DNA of 45,343 nt from contig JAHJQK010000164.1 in the NCBI GenBank assembly GCA_018819135.1, forward strand, positions 1 to 45,343, written 5' to 3'. Below the pieces are notes generated by a model that was not told where the DNA came from, searched no databases, and was given only the letters and a program-made list of their open reading frames with translations. Shown here in pieces: positions 26,381-34,748 of this stretch; positions within the stretch are counted from its first letter, which is position 1, and each line of letters starts with the position of its first letter. The stretch is from Pseudomonadota bacterium (GTDB taxonomy: Bacteria; Desulfobacterota; SM23-61). A program made the position numbers and the translations under genes.

Positions 26381-26438
26381 GATTGCCCCTTTCTTTTATT
26401 TCTCCATTGATGACCTTCAGGCTTCCCCAAACAATATC

Positions 26439-27569
26439 TTAGCTCAACAGTTCGATAAAAGCTTGAATCCGGGTGCGGATGGCCGCTTGATTGGATAGAG
26501 AGTAATCATCGTCGATGATAAGTGCTGGTAAGCCTTCTTTCTTGAGAGTTGCCATCACATCAGGAGCATCGAATTTGTGGGGATCACAGTAAGAGTAAAT
26601 ATACATGATGAGTCCATCGGCTTTGTATTCCTTTGCTAAATCAGCGATATAACGAAATCGTTCGCTTCCCGGCCCCCTATCTGTCCGAGGGCATAGGAAG
26701 GAGTCAAAGTAGGCCGTAACCAATCCATCCATTGGGTCTGGAGTTTCCGGAAGGTCATGCCTAAAGCTACGGGTTCCAATGCAGGTATCATCGATGACCA
26801 CGCAGGCATCGCCCTCCTCGATGAGCTTAATAAGGCTGAGGTCATCGCATACACTTCCGTAGAGCATCAGGCGGGCCGTCTTTTTCGGGGGCCCTTGGCC
26901 ACGCGACATTACTTCTTCAATGACTTCCTGCAGCAGATTATTGAATTCTTCAACGGGTAAACCCATTCCGGCGACTAACACCTGCAGAGCCTCAGTGCCA
27001 CTGAGCAGAGGTGGATTCTCCTTCCGCAAGCTGTAAAGCTTCCGTAAGAGAGCGCGGCTGGCATTATATTCCTTGATGGTCTTCTGCAGTTGATCATTGT
27101 TGATTTTTCTGCCGGAGAAATTCTCTATTTTTTCCCGGAAGAAGATTAGTTCCCTTTTGAAAAATTCCTTGGACCAGGGTGTGAGGGTATGCGGGACATT
27201 GACAAAATATTGAAAGGAAGGCTTAGTGTTTAATGTCCAGATTCCATAGAGGCGTTGAACCATATCACAGCTGTGGGACATGATCAATCCATCTAGAAAG
27301 TCGTATCTTTCCTTGAGATCTTGGTCAAAAAGGTTGCGCACATAGGGACAACCGAATGGTTCCACAAAATCATGGGCCTTGGTGATTGGCTCCTTGAGGT
27401 CGCCGCGCAAACGATAAGGCAGGATCCCTGCGGCCGCCATGATTTCCGGCGGAGCAAAAAGACACACATAGCCTAAAACCTTTTCCCCTTGGGCCTTTAA
27501 CTCTTTCATTCGCTTTCGTCCATCTAAATAAAGTCCCTTGGCTCTGGCCAGACCTTTGAGGGTATCCAT
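26439..27569 (-). CDS. 2-hydroxyacyl-CoA dehydratase-family protein, subunit 2
   Basis: A 376-residue partner of the preceding-type subunit. Typical landmarks are GYVCLFAPPEIMAAAGILPY (residues ~33-52), EPFGCPYVRNLFD, MSHSCDMVQRLYGIW and, near the C-terminus, YIYSYCDPHKFDAPDV. The cysteines in these four places are those that ligate the [4Fe-4S] cluster in HgdA/B and BcrB/C proteins. It lies between the B12-binding subunit gene and subunit 1 in one transcription direction with gaps under 100 bases. Together the two subunits would form the catalytic heterodimer. A mutase beside such a pair is unusual to me and suggests that the rearranged acyl-CoA is handed to it or received from it. Confidence 0.82.
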   Translation of the reverse strand: MDTLKGLARAKGLYLDGRKRMKELKAQGEKVLGYVCLFAPPEIMAAAGILPYRLRGDLKEPITKAHDFVEPFGCPYVRNLFDQDLKERYDFLDGLIMSHSCDMVQRLYGIWTLNTKPSFQYFVNVPHTLTPWSKEFFKRELIFFREKIENFSGRKINNDQLQKTIKEYNASRALLRKLYSLRKENPPLLSGTEALQVLVAGMGLPVEEFNNLLQEVIEEVMSRGQGPPKKTARLMLYGSVCDDLSLIKLIEEGDACVVIDDTCIGTRSFRHDLPETPDPMDGLVTAYFDSFLCPRTDRGPGSERFRYIADLAKEYKADGLIMYIYSYCDPHKFDAPDVMATLKKEGLPALIIDDDYSLSNQAAIRTRIQAFIELLS

Positions 27570-27657
27570 TTTTTATCAAATCCTCTCTATGAGTGCTTGA
27601 ATGATTTACGGCAAGCGTCCCAAGGGTAACTTTGAAGAGGAACGAATTCAAGGGGGT

Positions 27658-28062
27658 CTATCCATTTTTAGCGGAAACGATCTGGCGGATAGATGTCACG
27701 ATTTCTTCCCTGGACGCCCCAGGCATAAATATTCCATCAAAACCAATTTCTTTTAGCTTCGTCCCATCAGCGGGTGGAAAAACTCCTCCAATGACAAAGG
27801 CCATGCGCTCTTTGAGCCCTTCTCTTTTGGACATTTCTATCAGCTCACCACCCAGCGTGAGGTGGGCCCCTCCCAAAGAACTTACTCCAACGACATCAAC
27901 ATCTTCATGGATAGCGGTTTTAATGATCTCTTTTGGAAATGAATTCCCTATATAAATGACTTCCATGCCCGCATCTCTCAATTCATTGGCTACGGTAATC
28001 AATCCCCTGTTATGCACATCTAAACCAAGTTTCGATAATAATACTTTTATTTTGGCAGCCAT
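27658..28062 (-). CDS. B12-binding small subunit of an acyl-CoA mutase
   Basis: A 134-residue cobalamin-binding domain. The base-off/His-on motif D-x-H-x-x-G is DVHNRG (15-20), with His17 as lower cobalt ligand; the following GVSSLGGAH and GGVFPPAD complete the Rossmann-like B12 fold. This is the C-terminal domain of methylmalonyl-CoA mutase encoded as a separate protein, as in HcmB and archaeal-type mutases. It lies 156 bases after the large subunit gene in the same direction and starts after GGAGG. The holoenzyme would use adenosylcobalamin for a radical 1,2 rearrangement. No MeaB-type GTPase chaperone is present nearby. Confidence 0.92.
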   Translation of the reverse strand: MAAKIKVLLSKLGLDVHNRGLITVANELRDAGMEVIYIGNSFPKEIIKTAIHEDVDVVGVSSLGGAHLTLGGELIEMSKREGLKERMAFVIGGVFPPADGTKLKEIGFDGIFMPGASREEIVTSIRQIVSAKNG

Positions 28063-28101
28063 CTCGAATTCAAACCTCCATGTCGGATCTTAAATTAATT
28101 T

Positions 28102-28174
28102 GGACACAGATTTCCACGGATAAACGCAGATAATTATTTTTCTGTATTTTTTTGCATGTAAGGAAATTCCTATA
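28102..28174 (-). repeat. Dispersed CGCAGAT/AGGAAATTCCT repeat, copy 1
   Basis: On the minus strand this copy reads TATAGGAAATTCCTT, a variable spacer, then AATAATTATCTGCG and CTGTGTCC. The same order and sequence occur at 34621-34717. A third, partial copy is at 23213-23244. Located between the two mutase subunit genes. Confidence 0.6.
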
Positions 28175-28218
28175 CCCATAAATTTACTCCATGAATCGAT
28201 AAATTTTTTTAACTTCTT

Positions 28219-29979
28219 TTACCAAAGGACAGGTGGTTTCCATAGGCCGAAAGCTTGTTTAAATACCTTAAATATTTCTCCCTCCGAGCAACCCACTCTG
28301 GCACACTGTAGGGTATAAGGCATCACGTTCTTTACCTTCTTGCACGCCTCTTCCAGGGCGAGGAGAGCGCTATTGACCTTTTCAATATCTCTTTTCTCTC
28401 GTAATTTTCCCAATCTCGCCTTCTGCTTTTCTTCCACACCCTCTGGATATCGAAACACATTAATGGGGGGCAGCTCAACGGGGGCTTTATAAAAATTATA
28501 GCCCACTAATTTAATGACGCCTTTCTCGATCATTTTCCTTTCATTATTAAAATATTCGGCAATCTTTTTATGTAACCAGCCCTTTTCTAATGCTGTTACA
28601 TACCCACCGATCCTTTCAATTTCATCTACCTCATCAAGAATTCTCCTTTCAATTTCATTGGTCAGGGCTTCTACATAGAAAGAGCCCCCTAAGGGGTCCA
28701 CCACCTCTGTAACTCCGGTCTCTGCCTGAATAATCTGTTGGGTTCGCAACGATAGTAAGGCCGCTTCTTCCGTGGGCACAGAATAAGCCTCATCATAAGA
28801 ATCCACATGTAAAGACTGCACACCCCCAAATACGGAAGCCAAAGCATGGTAAGCTGCTCTGATGATGTTATTCAAGGGCTCTTCCCTCATCAGCGAAACA
28901 CCGGATGTCTGCACATGACATCTCATCCACATAGACCTGGGACTCTGGGTATTAAACCTGTATTTCATGATCTTGTACCAAAGTCTTCTCACCGCTCTTA
29001 TTCGGGCAACTTCTTCGAAAAAATCGCTTGCCGGAGACCAGAAAAAAGCCAACCTCTCCGCTATCCAATCGACCTCATGCCCTCTTCTGAGCATCTCTTC
29101 CAGAGTTCCAATGGCATTGGCCAAAGCAACGGCCATCTCCGTCACACCGGAAGTTCCAAACTCCCGCAAATTGTAGCCATTATACGTGACAAAGTTCCAC
29201 AGCGGGACATTCTGCCGGATGAACTCAATGTTATCGCATTGAATCCGGAAGCAATCTTTAGGGGGTATATATTCCGGGCCGCTGCGCACCACTTCTTCCA
29301 AAGTGATATCATTTTGCACGCTCCCCCGCAGTTTATCCCAGGGGACGCCTCTGCGCTCGGCCAGGACTAAATACATCGGAAAAAGAATCGCCGTATTTGA
29401 GGGATAATGAGTCACCAATGAAACCGTTACCCGGTCGAGAGGGATATCCTTAAATATCAAGTCCATGTCCTCCACCGAATCGACGGCAACTCCCGACATG
29501 CCCACTTGCCCTCTGGATATAGGATCATCGGAGTCATACATCTGGATCGTCGGCAGGTCAAAAAGAACATTGATCCCTGTTCCCCCGTGGGCCAACATGA
29601 ATTTTATTCTTTGGTTCGTCTCCTCGGGTCCCCCGAAACCCGTAAGTTGACGCATGGTGAATTCCCGGCCTCGATACATATTGGCATGAATGCCTCGCGT
29701 AAAAGGTTCTTGCCCCGAATGTCCCAAATCTTGCATATAGTCGAAATCGGGATTGCTGAGTGGCGTATAGAGCATTTCCCGGGGAATTTCCGAACCTAAG
29801 ATTGTCCGAGGAGTTACATGCCACTTTTTACGATCTTCCTCGCCAACGGTCATGTTCCTCCACCGCTCGAACTCCTGGCGCAATCTTTTAAGAGCGGCGG
29901 GATTGTACAAAGGGGTACGCCTTCTCTCAGGCAGCTTTTCCCGCAGGATTTCCTTGGTCGTCTTCTTTTTCTCAGCCAT
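28219..29979 (-). CDS. Acyl-CoA mutase large subunit (methylmalonyl-CoA mutase family) with atypical active site
   Basis: A 586-residue TIM-barrel subunit, started at the ATG at 29979 because AAGGAG stands nine bases upstream. It matches methylmalonyl-CoA mutase (MCM) along its whole length (FDLPTIQMYDSDDP, VQNDI, QTSGVSL, DPLGGSFYVE). Compared with Propionibacterium MCM: Gln197 is kept (Gln222), Arg207 is kept (Arg232), Tyr243 is kept (Tyr269), but Tyr89 is Leu112 (RQLTGF instead of RQYAGF) and the catalytic His244 is Asn270 (GYN instead of GYH). Isobutyryl-CoA mutase has Phe and 2-hydroxyisobutyryl-CoA mutase Ile at the Tyr89 position, so Leu suggests another substrate. Retained Arg207 suggests a carboxylate-bearing acyl group. 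It is the first gene of the minus-strand unit. Family is certain, substrate unknown. Confidence 0.9.
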   Translation of the reverse strand: MAEKKKTTKEILREKLPERRRTPLYNPAALKRLRQEFERWRNMTVGEEDRKKWHVTPRTILGSEIPREMLYTPLSNPDFDYMQDLGHSGQEPFTRGIHANMYRGREFTMRQLTGFGGPEETNQRIKFMLAHGGTGINVLFDLPTIQMYDSDDPISRGQVGMSGVAVDSVEDMDLIFKDIPLDRVTVSLVTHYPSNTAILFPMYLVLAERRGVPWDKLRGSVQNDITLEEVVRSGPEYIPPKDCFRIQCDNIEFIRQNVPLWNFVTYNGYNLREFGTSGVTEMAVALANAIGTLEEMLRRGHEVDWIAERLAFFWSPASDFFEEVARIRAVRRLWYKIMKYRFNTQSPRSMWMRCHVQTSGVSLMREEPLNNIIRAAYHALASVFGGVQSLHVDSYDEAYSVPTEEAALLSLRTQQIIQAETGVTEVVDPLGGSFYVEALTNEIERRILDEVDEIERIGGYVTALEKGWLHKKIAEYFNNERKMIEKGVIKLVGYNFYKAPVELPPINVFRYPEGVEEKQKARLGKLREKRDIEKVNSALLALEEACKKVKNVMPYTLQCARVGCSEGEIFKVFKQAFGLWKPPVLW

Positions 29980-30086
29980 AACTAGCGACTCCTTGGTTAA
30001 AAGGTCTGGAAACAAAGGATGGGGGAAAGGGGTCTCCTTCGGAAAATGTTTAAAAATATTGTTAGCCTTCCCGATCTTATGATAGA

Positions 30087-30119
30087 TTATTTTATTATCG
30101 CCGGTCTACAATAAAATAA
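30087..30119. promoter_or_regulatory. Inverted repeat in the divergent promoter region (candidate operator)
   Basis: TTATTTTATT (30087-30096) and AATAAAATAA (30110-30119) are perfect 10-base inverted arms around a 13-base G/C-richer spacer. The site lies in the ~200-base gap between the mutase operon (minus) and the acyl-CoA synthetase gene (plus), a natural place for one regulator to control both. The arms could also contain -10 elements on either strand. Function is inferred from position only. Confidence 0.5.
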
Positions 30120-30182
30120 CCGTGGATCAGAATTTTTATCTTTCGCCTTCCTTTGAGGTGGAAATTTTTAAAAGGAGAAATA

Positions 30183-31577
30183 ATGGCTGGTAAGCTAAAA
30201 AAATTCTTCGAGCCTAAAAGCGTTGTGGTAATTGGAGCATCGGCAGTGCCCCACAAGCCCGGAAATGACGTGATTCGGAATATCCTGGCGAACGGATATT
30301 CGGGAAAGCTTTATCTGGTGAACCCCAAGGGGGGAGAAATCATGGGGATGAGGGTCTATCCTTCGATCCAGGACCTTCCGGAGGGGATTGACCTGGCCAT
30401 TATCATTCTTCCCGCCAGCGCCAACCCCCAGGCGGTCAGGGAGTGTGCGGCCAGAGGGATCAAGGCTATTGTCCTTGCGGCCGGAGGGTTCTCAGAGGTG
30501 GATGAAAAAGGAGAAGAATTACAGGATGCGCTGATCCAAGCCATCCGCGAGACTGGGGTCCGGGTCATTGGACCCAACACATCGGGCCATACGTCCACGC
30601 CGCACAACTTCACTTCGAGCTTCTTTCCTCTCGGCAAGATTCCCAGGGGAAATATTTCTTATATTGCCCAAACCGGAAACTTTGCCACTCACACGATGCG
30701 CTATATTATCACCGGCGAGAATTTTGGGGTGGCGCGGGTCGTGGGGTTCGGAAATAAGGTGGATGTTGATGAAACTGAAGTTCTTGAATATTACGCTGAG
30801 GATCCAGAGACCAAGGCCATCTTCATCTATCTGGAAAGTTTTAAGAGGCCCAAACAATTTCTCGAGATTGCCCGTGAGGTGACCAGGAAAAAGCCCATGA
30901 TCCTCCTTAAAGGAGGCAGTACAGCCGAGGGGGCGCGCGCGGCAGTAGCCCATACGGCTGCCATGGCAGCGGAGGATCGCCTCATTGATGGAGCCTTGAG
31001 GCAGGCCGGCATTGTTCGCGTTTATAAATACTCCCATCTTTTCCTGGCCGCCAAGGCCCTGGCCTGTATGCCTCTTCCCAAGGGTAACCGCGTTAGTTTT
31101 TCCGCGCCTTCGGGGGCGATGCTCGTGGTCATGACGGACTTATGCCGCCAGTTCTGGGGTTTGGAAGTTCCTGAGGTTGAGGAAACGACACGGCGGCGTT
31201 TACAGGAAATCAGCCCTCCTTACATCCGCATGCGCAATCCCGTGGACATCTGGCCTTCGGCCTATGATCACGGGATTGAGTTTGCTTATAGAGAGGGGAT
31301 GGAAGCTGTTCTCAAGGATCCCAATATTGACGCGGTAGTCCCCATCCTGATGATTACCGATGACACCGGTGTGCCCTCCCTTGATTTTATCGTTGAATTG
31401 GCCGCCAAATATCCGGAGAAACCGATCTATGTGACTTTCTCTGCGGAGAAAAAGCACATAGAAGCGGCCAAGGCCTTCTTAGAACCAAGAGGGGTGCCCA
31501 CCTTCCCGTTGATCGAAGAGCCTTTTGAAGTTCTCTCCATCCTGGCCCGCTGCCGGCAGGCTATGGAACGTCCTTGA
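30183..31577 (+). CDS. Acyl-CoA synthetase (NDP-forming), alpha-type subunit
   Basis: A 464-residue protein of the succinyl-CoA synthetase-like/ACD family. The N-terminal CoA-binding Rossmann domain has SVVVIGASAVPHKPG and VNPKGGEIMG; the second domain has VRVIGPNTSGH and the conserved QTGNFA. The phosphohistidine loop is AAVAHTAAMA with His257. In ACD enzymes this histidine relays phosphate between acyl phosphate and ADP, letting anaerobes make ATP from acyl-CoA. The ATP-grasp beta domain that usually follows or is fused is absent here and not encoded elsewhere in the window. The start is set by AAAGGAG at 30173-30179. It is the first gene of the plus-strand unit. Activity requires a beta subunit from another locus, or the protein has a different role. 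Confidence 0.88.
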   Translation: MAGKLKKFFEPKSVVVIGASAVPHKPGNDVIRNILANGYSGKLYLVNPKGGEIMGMRVYPSIQDLPEGIDLAIIILPASANPQAVRECAARGIKAIVLAAGGFSEVDEKGEELQDALIQAIRETGVRVIGPNTSGHTSTPHNFTSSFFPLGKIPRGNISYIAQTGNFATHTMRYIITGENFGVARVVGFGNKVDVDETEVLEYYAEDPETKAIFIYLESFKRPKQFLEIAREVTRKKPMILLKGGSTAEGARAAVAHTAAMAAEDRLIDGALRQAGIVRVYKYSHLFLAAKALACMPLPKGNRVSFSAPSGAMLVVMTDLCRQFWGLEVPEVEETTRRRLQEISPPYIRMRNPVDIWPSAYDHGIEFAYREGMEAVLKDPNIDAVVPILMITDDTGVPSLDFIVELAAKYPEKPIYVTFSAEKKHIEAAKAFLEPRGVPTFPLIEEPFEVLSILARCRQAMERP

Positions 31578-31665
31578 AAAGAAATAAAAAACTTGCTTTA
31601 ATTTTTTCTTTTTGATATCTTTCCAATAATTCAATAGGAATTAAAATCAATAAAAGGAGGAAATC

Positions 31666-32619
31666 ATGAAAAAAGTCCAATTCGTACTCGCAGGTGTTGC
31701 GTTGTTCGTCTTAGCTTTTTCAGCCGGTGCTTTTGCCCAGAAGTTAGACTTGAAAATGATGACCGGGCCCATGGGCGGGTCCTGGTATCCGTTGGGAGGG
31801 GCTATCTCTGATGCCATGCAGAAAGACATCCCCGGCGTTACCGTCGCTGTGGCTCCCGGGGGGGGCGTTGGCAACGTGGAAGGCATAGAATTTGGCAAAT
31901 GCGAGATTGGCTTTTCCAATTCCAGCTCGGCAGTAGATGGCGTCCACGGCCGAACCCCTTTCAAGCAAAAAATGAAAAACATGCGGCAGTTGGCCAACCT
32001 CTACCCTCAGTATTTCCAGATGGCCGTTTTAGAAAAATCGGGGATCAAAACCGTGGCAGACCTAAAGGGCAAGGTTATTAGCCCTGGCCCCAAAGGTTTT
32101 ACCGGTGAGTTTGCTTCCCGCCAGGTTCTGGAGGTCTATGGACTCACTTACAAAGACATGTCCAAAGTCCAGCATGTGGGTTATAACGATACTGTGGCCC
32201 TAATGAAGGATGGTCATGTCGACGCCTTCCTGCTTTGCACTACGGTTCCGGCCTCGGCAATTATGGACCTGGCTTCCACCCGTCAAATTCGTCTCTTAAG
32301 TATGCCGGACGACAAGATCAAGGCTGTGCAGAAGCTAAACGCCGGATACGTTCGGCGGTTTATTGCCAAAGGAACATACCAGGGGGTAGATTATGATGTT
32401 CATGGGTTTGGATTCTTCACCCATCTGATCGTCAGCTCCAAGCTTCCGGATGACCTGGTCTATAAAATGACTAAAACGATGGTAACCAACATTCCTCGCT
32501 TCGGGAATGTGGTCAAGTCAATGAAAGGATTAACCGCCGAGGACCTGGCTGTGGACATTGGTGTTCCCTTCCATCCCGGAGCACTTAAATATTTCAAAGA
32601 AATTGGGGCTATCAAATAA
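31666..32619 (+). CDS. TAXI-family TRAP transporter solute-binding protein
   Basis: A 317-residue periplasmic protein. A signal peptide covers residues 1-24 (basic start, hydrophobic core, cleavage after AFA). The mature domain starts with LKMMTGPMGGSWYPLGGAI, the hallmark of the TAXI (TRAP-associated extracytoplasmic immunogenic) family, and continues with a two-lobe fold (VADLKGKVISPGPKG, HVDAFLLCTTVP). It would capture the substrate, probably a carboxylate, for the fused permease encoded next. A strong GGAGG ribosome site precedes the ATG. A hairpin separates it from the permease gene, so the binding protein can be made in excess. Confidence 0.92.
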   Translation: MKKVQFVLAGVALFVLAFSAGAFAQKLDLKMMTGPMGGSWYPLGGAISDAMQKDIPGVTVAVAPGGGVGNVEGIEFGKCEIGFSNSSSAVDGVHGRTPFKQKMKNMRQLANLYPQYFQMAVLEKSGIKTVADLKGKVISPGPKGFTGEFASRQVLEVYGLTYKDMSKVQHVGYNDTVALMKDGHVDAFLLCTTVPASAIMDLASTRQIRLLSMPDDKIKAVQKLNAGYVRRFIAKGTYQGVDYDVHGFGFFTHLIVSSKLPDDLVYKMTKTMVTNIPRFGNVVKSMKGLTAEDLAVDIGVPFHPGALKYFKEIGAIK

Positions 32620-32646
32620 GATTTGCCGGATATTTATTCTCTGATC

Positions 32647-32675
32647 AAGGGCAGGATTTTACCAATCCTGCCCTT
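32647..32675 (+). terminator. Intra-operon hairpin between binding protein and permease
   Basis: AAGGGCAGGATT, loop TTACC, AATCCTGCCCTT: a perfect 12-base-pair stem, followed by ATTGTAT rather than a long T run. It probably acts as an attenuator or 3' mRNA stabiliser after the binding-protein gene. Confidence 0.75.
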
Positions 32676-32725
32676 ATTGTATACATTTGTATATCTTGGA
32701 AAAGACCCATTAACCTCCTGAGAGG

Positions 32726-34594
32726 ATGAACGTCATGAGTGCCAAGCTAATAGGGTTGCTGGCCAAAATTATCGCGGGAATTGCCATGGCGATGTCCGTC
32801 TATCATCTTTATACGGGCGCATTTGGCTCTCCAGAGGCTCTACTTCATCGATCCATCCATCTCCTGTTTGCCCTCACCTTAACTTTTTTGGTTTACCCCT
32901 TTTCCAAAATTCGGCCGCGGCGATGGTTGGATTTCATTATGATAGGGCTTTCGTTTGCCAGCATCCTATACCTCTTTTGGAATTATGACTACTTCATCAC
33001 CCGATATCCTTACGTCCATCCGCTCAGCAAAGCAGACCTGATTTTAGGGATCATTCTGGTTGTATTGCTTCTGGAGGCGGCCCGGAGATGCATCGGCCTG
33101 GCCATGCCTTTTACGGCTATCTTCTTTATCATTTATGCCTATGCGGGTCCCTACCTCCCGGGCATATTGCGCCATGCCGGTGCCAATACCGAAGCCATCG
33201 TCGATCAACTCTACATGACTACCGAGGGGATTTTTGGCATCCCTCTGGGGGTTTCGGCCACCTACGTTATTCTTTTCGTCATCTTTGGAACCTTCTTGGA
33301 AAAGTCCGGCGGAGGGCAGTTCTTCATGGATCTGGCCATGGCGACCACCGGTAAGACGCGAGGCGGTCCGGGAAAAATCGCCGTCGTTTCCAGCAGTCTC
33401 TTTGGGACCATCTCCGGAAGCGCCGTGGCCAATGTGATGGTTACCGGGCAATTTACCATACCCATGATGAAGCGGACCGGATTCCAGCCTCATTTTGCCG
33501 GAGCCGTGGAAGCCACGGCTTCGACGGGCGGACAGATTATGCCGCCGGTAATGGGCGCAGCCGCCTTCGTCATGGCCGAATTCACCGATACTCCTTACCT
33601 AACAGTTTGCAAGCACGCCCTCATTCCTGCTCTCCTTTATTACGTTTCTTTATTCATGGCTATCCATTTTGAAGCCATTCGGACTAACCTGAAAGGGATG
33701 GCCGAGGATGCCCCCCGCCTGGCCGCAGTTCTGCTCGGGAAAGGTCATCTCCTCCTTCCCGTAGCAGTTATTGTCTACATGATGTTTGCCGGATATACCC
33801 CTATGTATGCCTGCATTTTTTCCATTCTTTCGGTCGTTATTTTGGCCAATTTAAGGCGAGCATCGCGTATGGGAATTATGAAGATTCTCCATTCCTTGGA
33901 AGAAGGTGCCAAAGGAACCCTTAGTGTGGCCGTAGCCTGTGCCTGCGCTGGTATTGTAATCGGCGTTATTAACCTGACCGGCCTGGGACTGAAGTTTACC
34001 AGTTTCGTCCTTTTCTTAGCCGGGGATTCGCTTGCTCCGGCCCTCCTCTTCACCATGGTGGCTGGAATTATCCTGGGGATGGGATTGCCCACCACGGCGG
34101 CTTATATCGTCATGGCTTCCCTGCTTGTCCCAGCCCTCATGAAACTCGGGATCCCCACGATTGCCGCCCACATGTTCGCCTTCTACTACGCCATCATCTC
34201 GTGCATCACCCCCCCGGTCGCCCTGGCGGTGTATGCCGGGGCCGGATTGGCAGGGTCGAACATGTGGAAAACCGGATTTACGGCAGTACGCATCGGAGCT
34301 CCTGGATTTATCATTCCTTTCATGTTTGCCTATTCCCCTTCCCTCCTCTTCATCGGATCGCCTACGATGGTTTTGGGCTCTGTGATTACCGCCGTTGTGG
34401 GTGTGGTCATGCTGGCTGGAGGGATGATCGGCTGGTTCTTGCGGGAAACCAATATCATGGAACGGATTATGCTCCTTGCCGGATCGATCGCTTTAATAAA
34501 ACCAGGAATTTACACTGACGCCCTCGGCTTGGCTCTTCTTATCCTGGTGATTGTTTCCCAAAAATTGCGCAAAAAAAAGAGTTTAGCGATTTAA
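32726..34594 (+). CDS. TRAP transporter fused permease (small + large membrane subunits)
   Basis: A 622-residue inner-membrane protein. The first ~190 residues contain four hydrophobic segments (small-subunit, DctQ-like), and the rest carries the many membrane spans of the DctM-like large subunit. Conserved features of fused TAXI permeases are visible: KIAVVSSSLFGTISGSAVAN, then STGGQIMPPVMGAAAFVMAE and GMGLPTTAAYIVMASLLVPA. Transport is ion-gradient driven, without ATP. It follows the TAXI binding-protein gene after a hairpin and is preceded by CTCCTGAGAGGA as ribosome site. The C-terminus (QKLRKKKSLAI) is cytoplasmic and basic. Substrate unknown; dicarboxylates and branched hydroxy acids are typical of the wider family. 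Confidence 0.92.
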   Translation: MNVMSAKLIGLLAKIIAGIAMAMSVYHLYTGAFGSPEALLHRSIHLLFALTLTFLVYPFSKIRPRRWLDFIMIGLSFASILYLFWNYDYFITRYPYVHPLSKADLILGIILVVLLLEAARRCIGLAMPFTAIFFIIYAYAGPYLPGILRHAGANTEAIVDQLYMTTEGIFGIPLGVSATYVILFVIFGTFLEKSGGGQFFMDLAMATTGKTRGGPGKIAVVSSSLFGTISGSAVANVMVTGQFTIPMMKRTGFQPHFAGAVEATASTGGQIMPPVMGAAAFVMAEFTDTPYLTVCKHALIPALLYYVSLFMAIHFEAIRTNLKGMAEDAPRLAAVLLGKGHLLLPVAVIVYMMFAGYTPMYACIFSILSVVILANLRRASRMGIMKILHSLEEGAKGTLSVAVACACAGIVIGVINLTGLGLKFTSFVLFLAGDSLAPALLFTMVAGIILGMGLPTTAAYIVMASLLVPALMKLGIPTIAAHMFAFYYAIISCITPPVALAVYAGAGLAGSNMWKTGFTAVRIGAPGFIIPFMFAYSPSLLFIGSPTMVLGSVITAVVGVVMLAGGMIGWFLRETNIMERIMLLAGSIALIKPGIYTDALGLALLILVIVSQKLRKKKSLAI

Positions 34595-34620
34595 TGCCTT
34601 AAACAATAATACATTTATTG

Positions 34621-34717
34621 TATAGGAAATTCCTTTTTGGACACGGATGTACACAGATTATCAGGATAAACTAAAAAGAAAATAATTATCTGCGGTTATC
34701 TGCGCAAATCTGCGTCC
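34621..34717 (+). repeat. Dispersed CGCAGAT/AGGAAATTCCT repeat, copy 2
   Basis: Begins TATAGGAAATTCCT, continues GGACACGGATGTACACAGAT and ends AATTATCTGCGG...AAATCTGCGTCC. The two outer parts are imperfect inverted repeats of each other, so the element can form a long hairpin. It fills most of the gap between the permease and the IlvD-type gene; compare 28102-28174. Confidence 0.6.
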
Positions 34718-34748
34718 TATTAAATTTACGAAATAACAGGATATAAAA

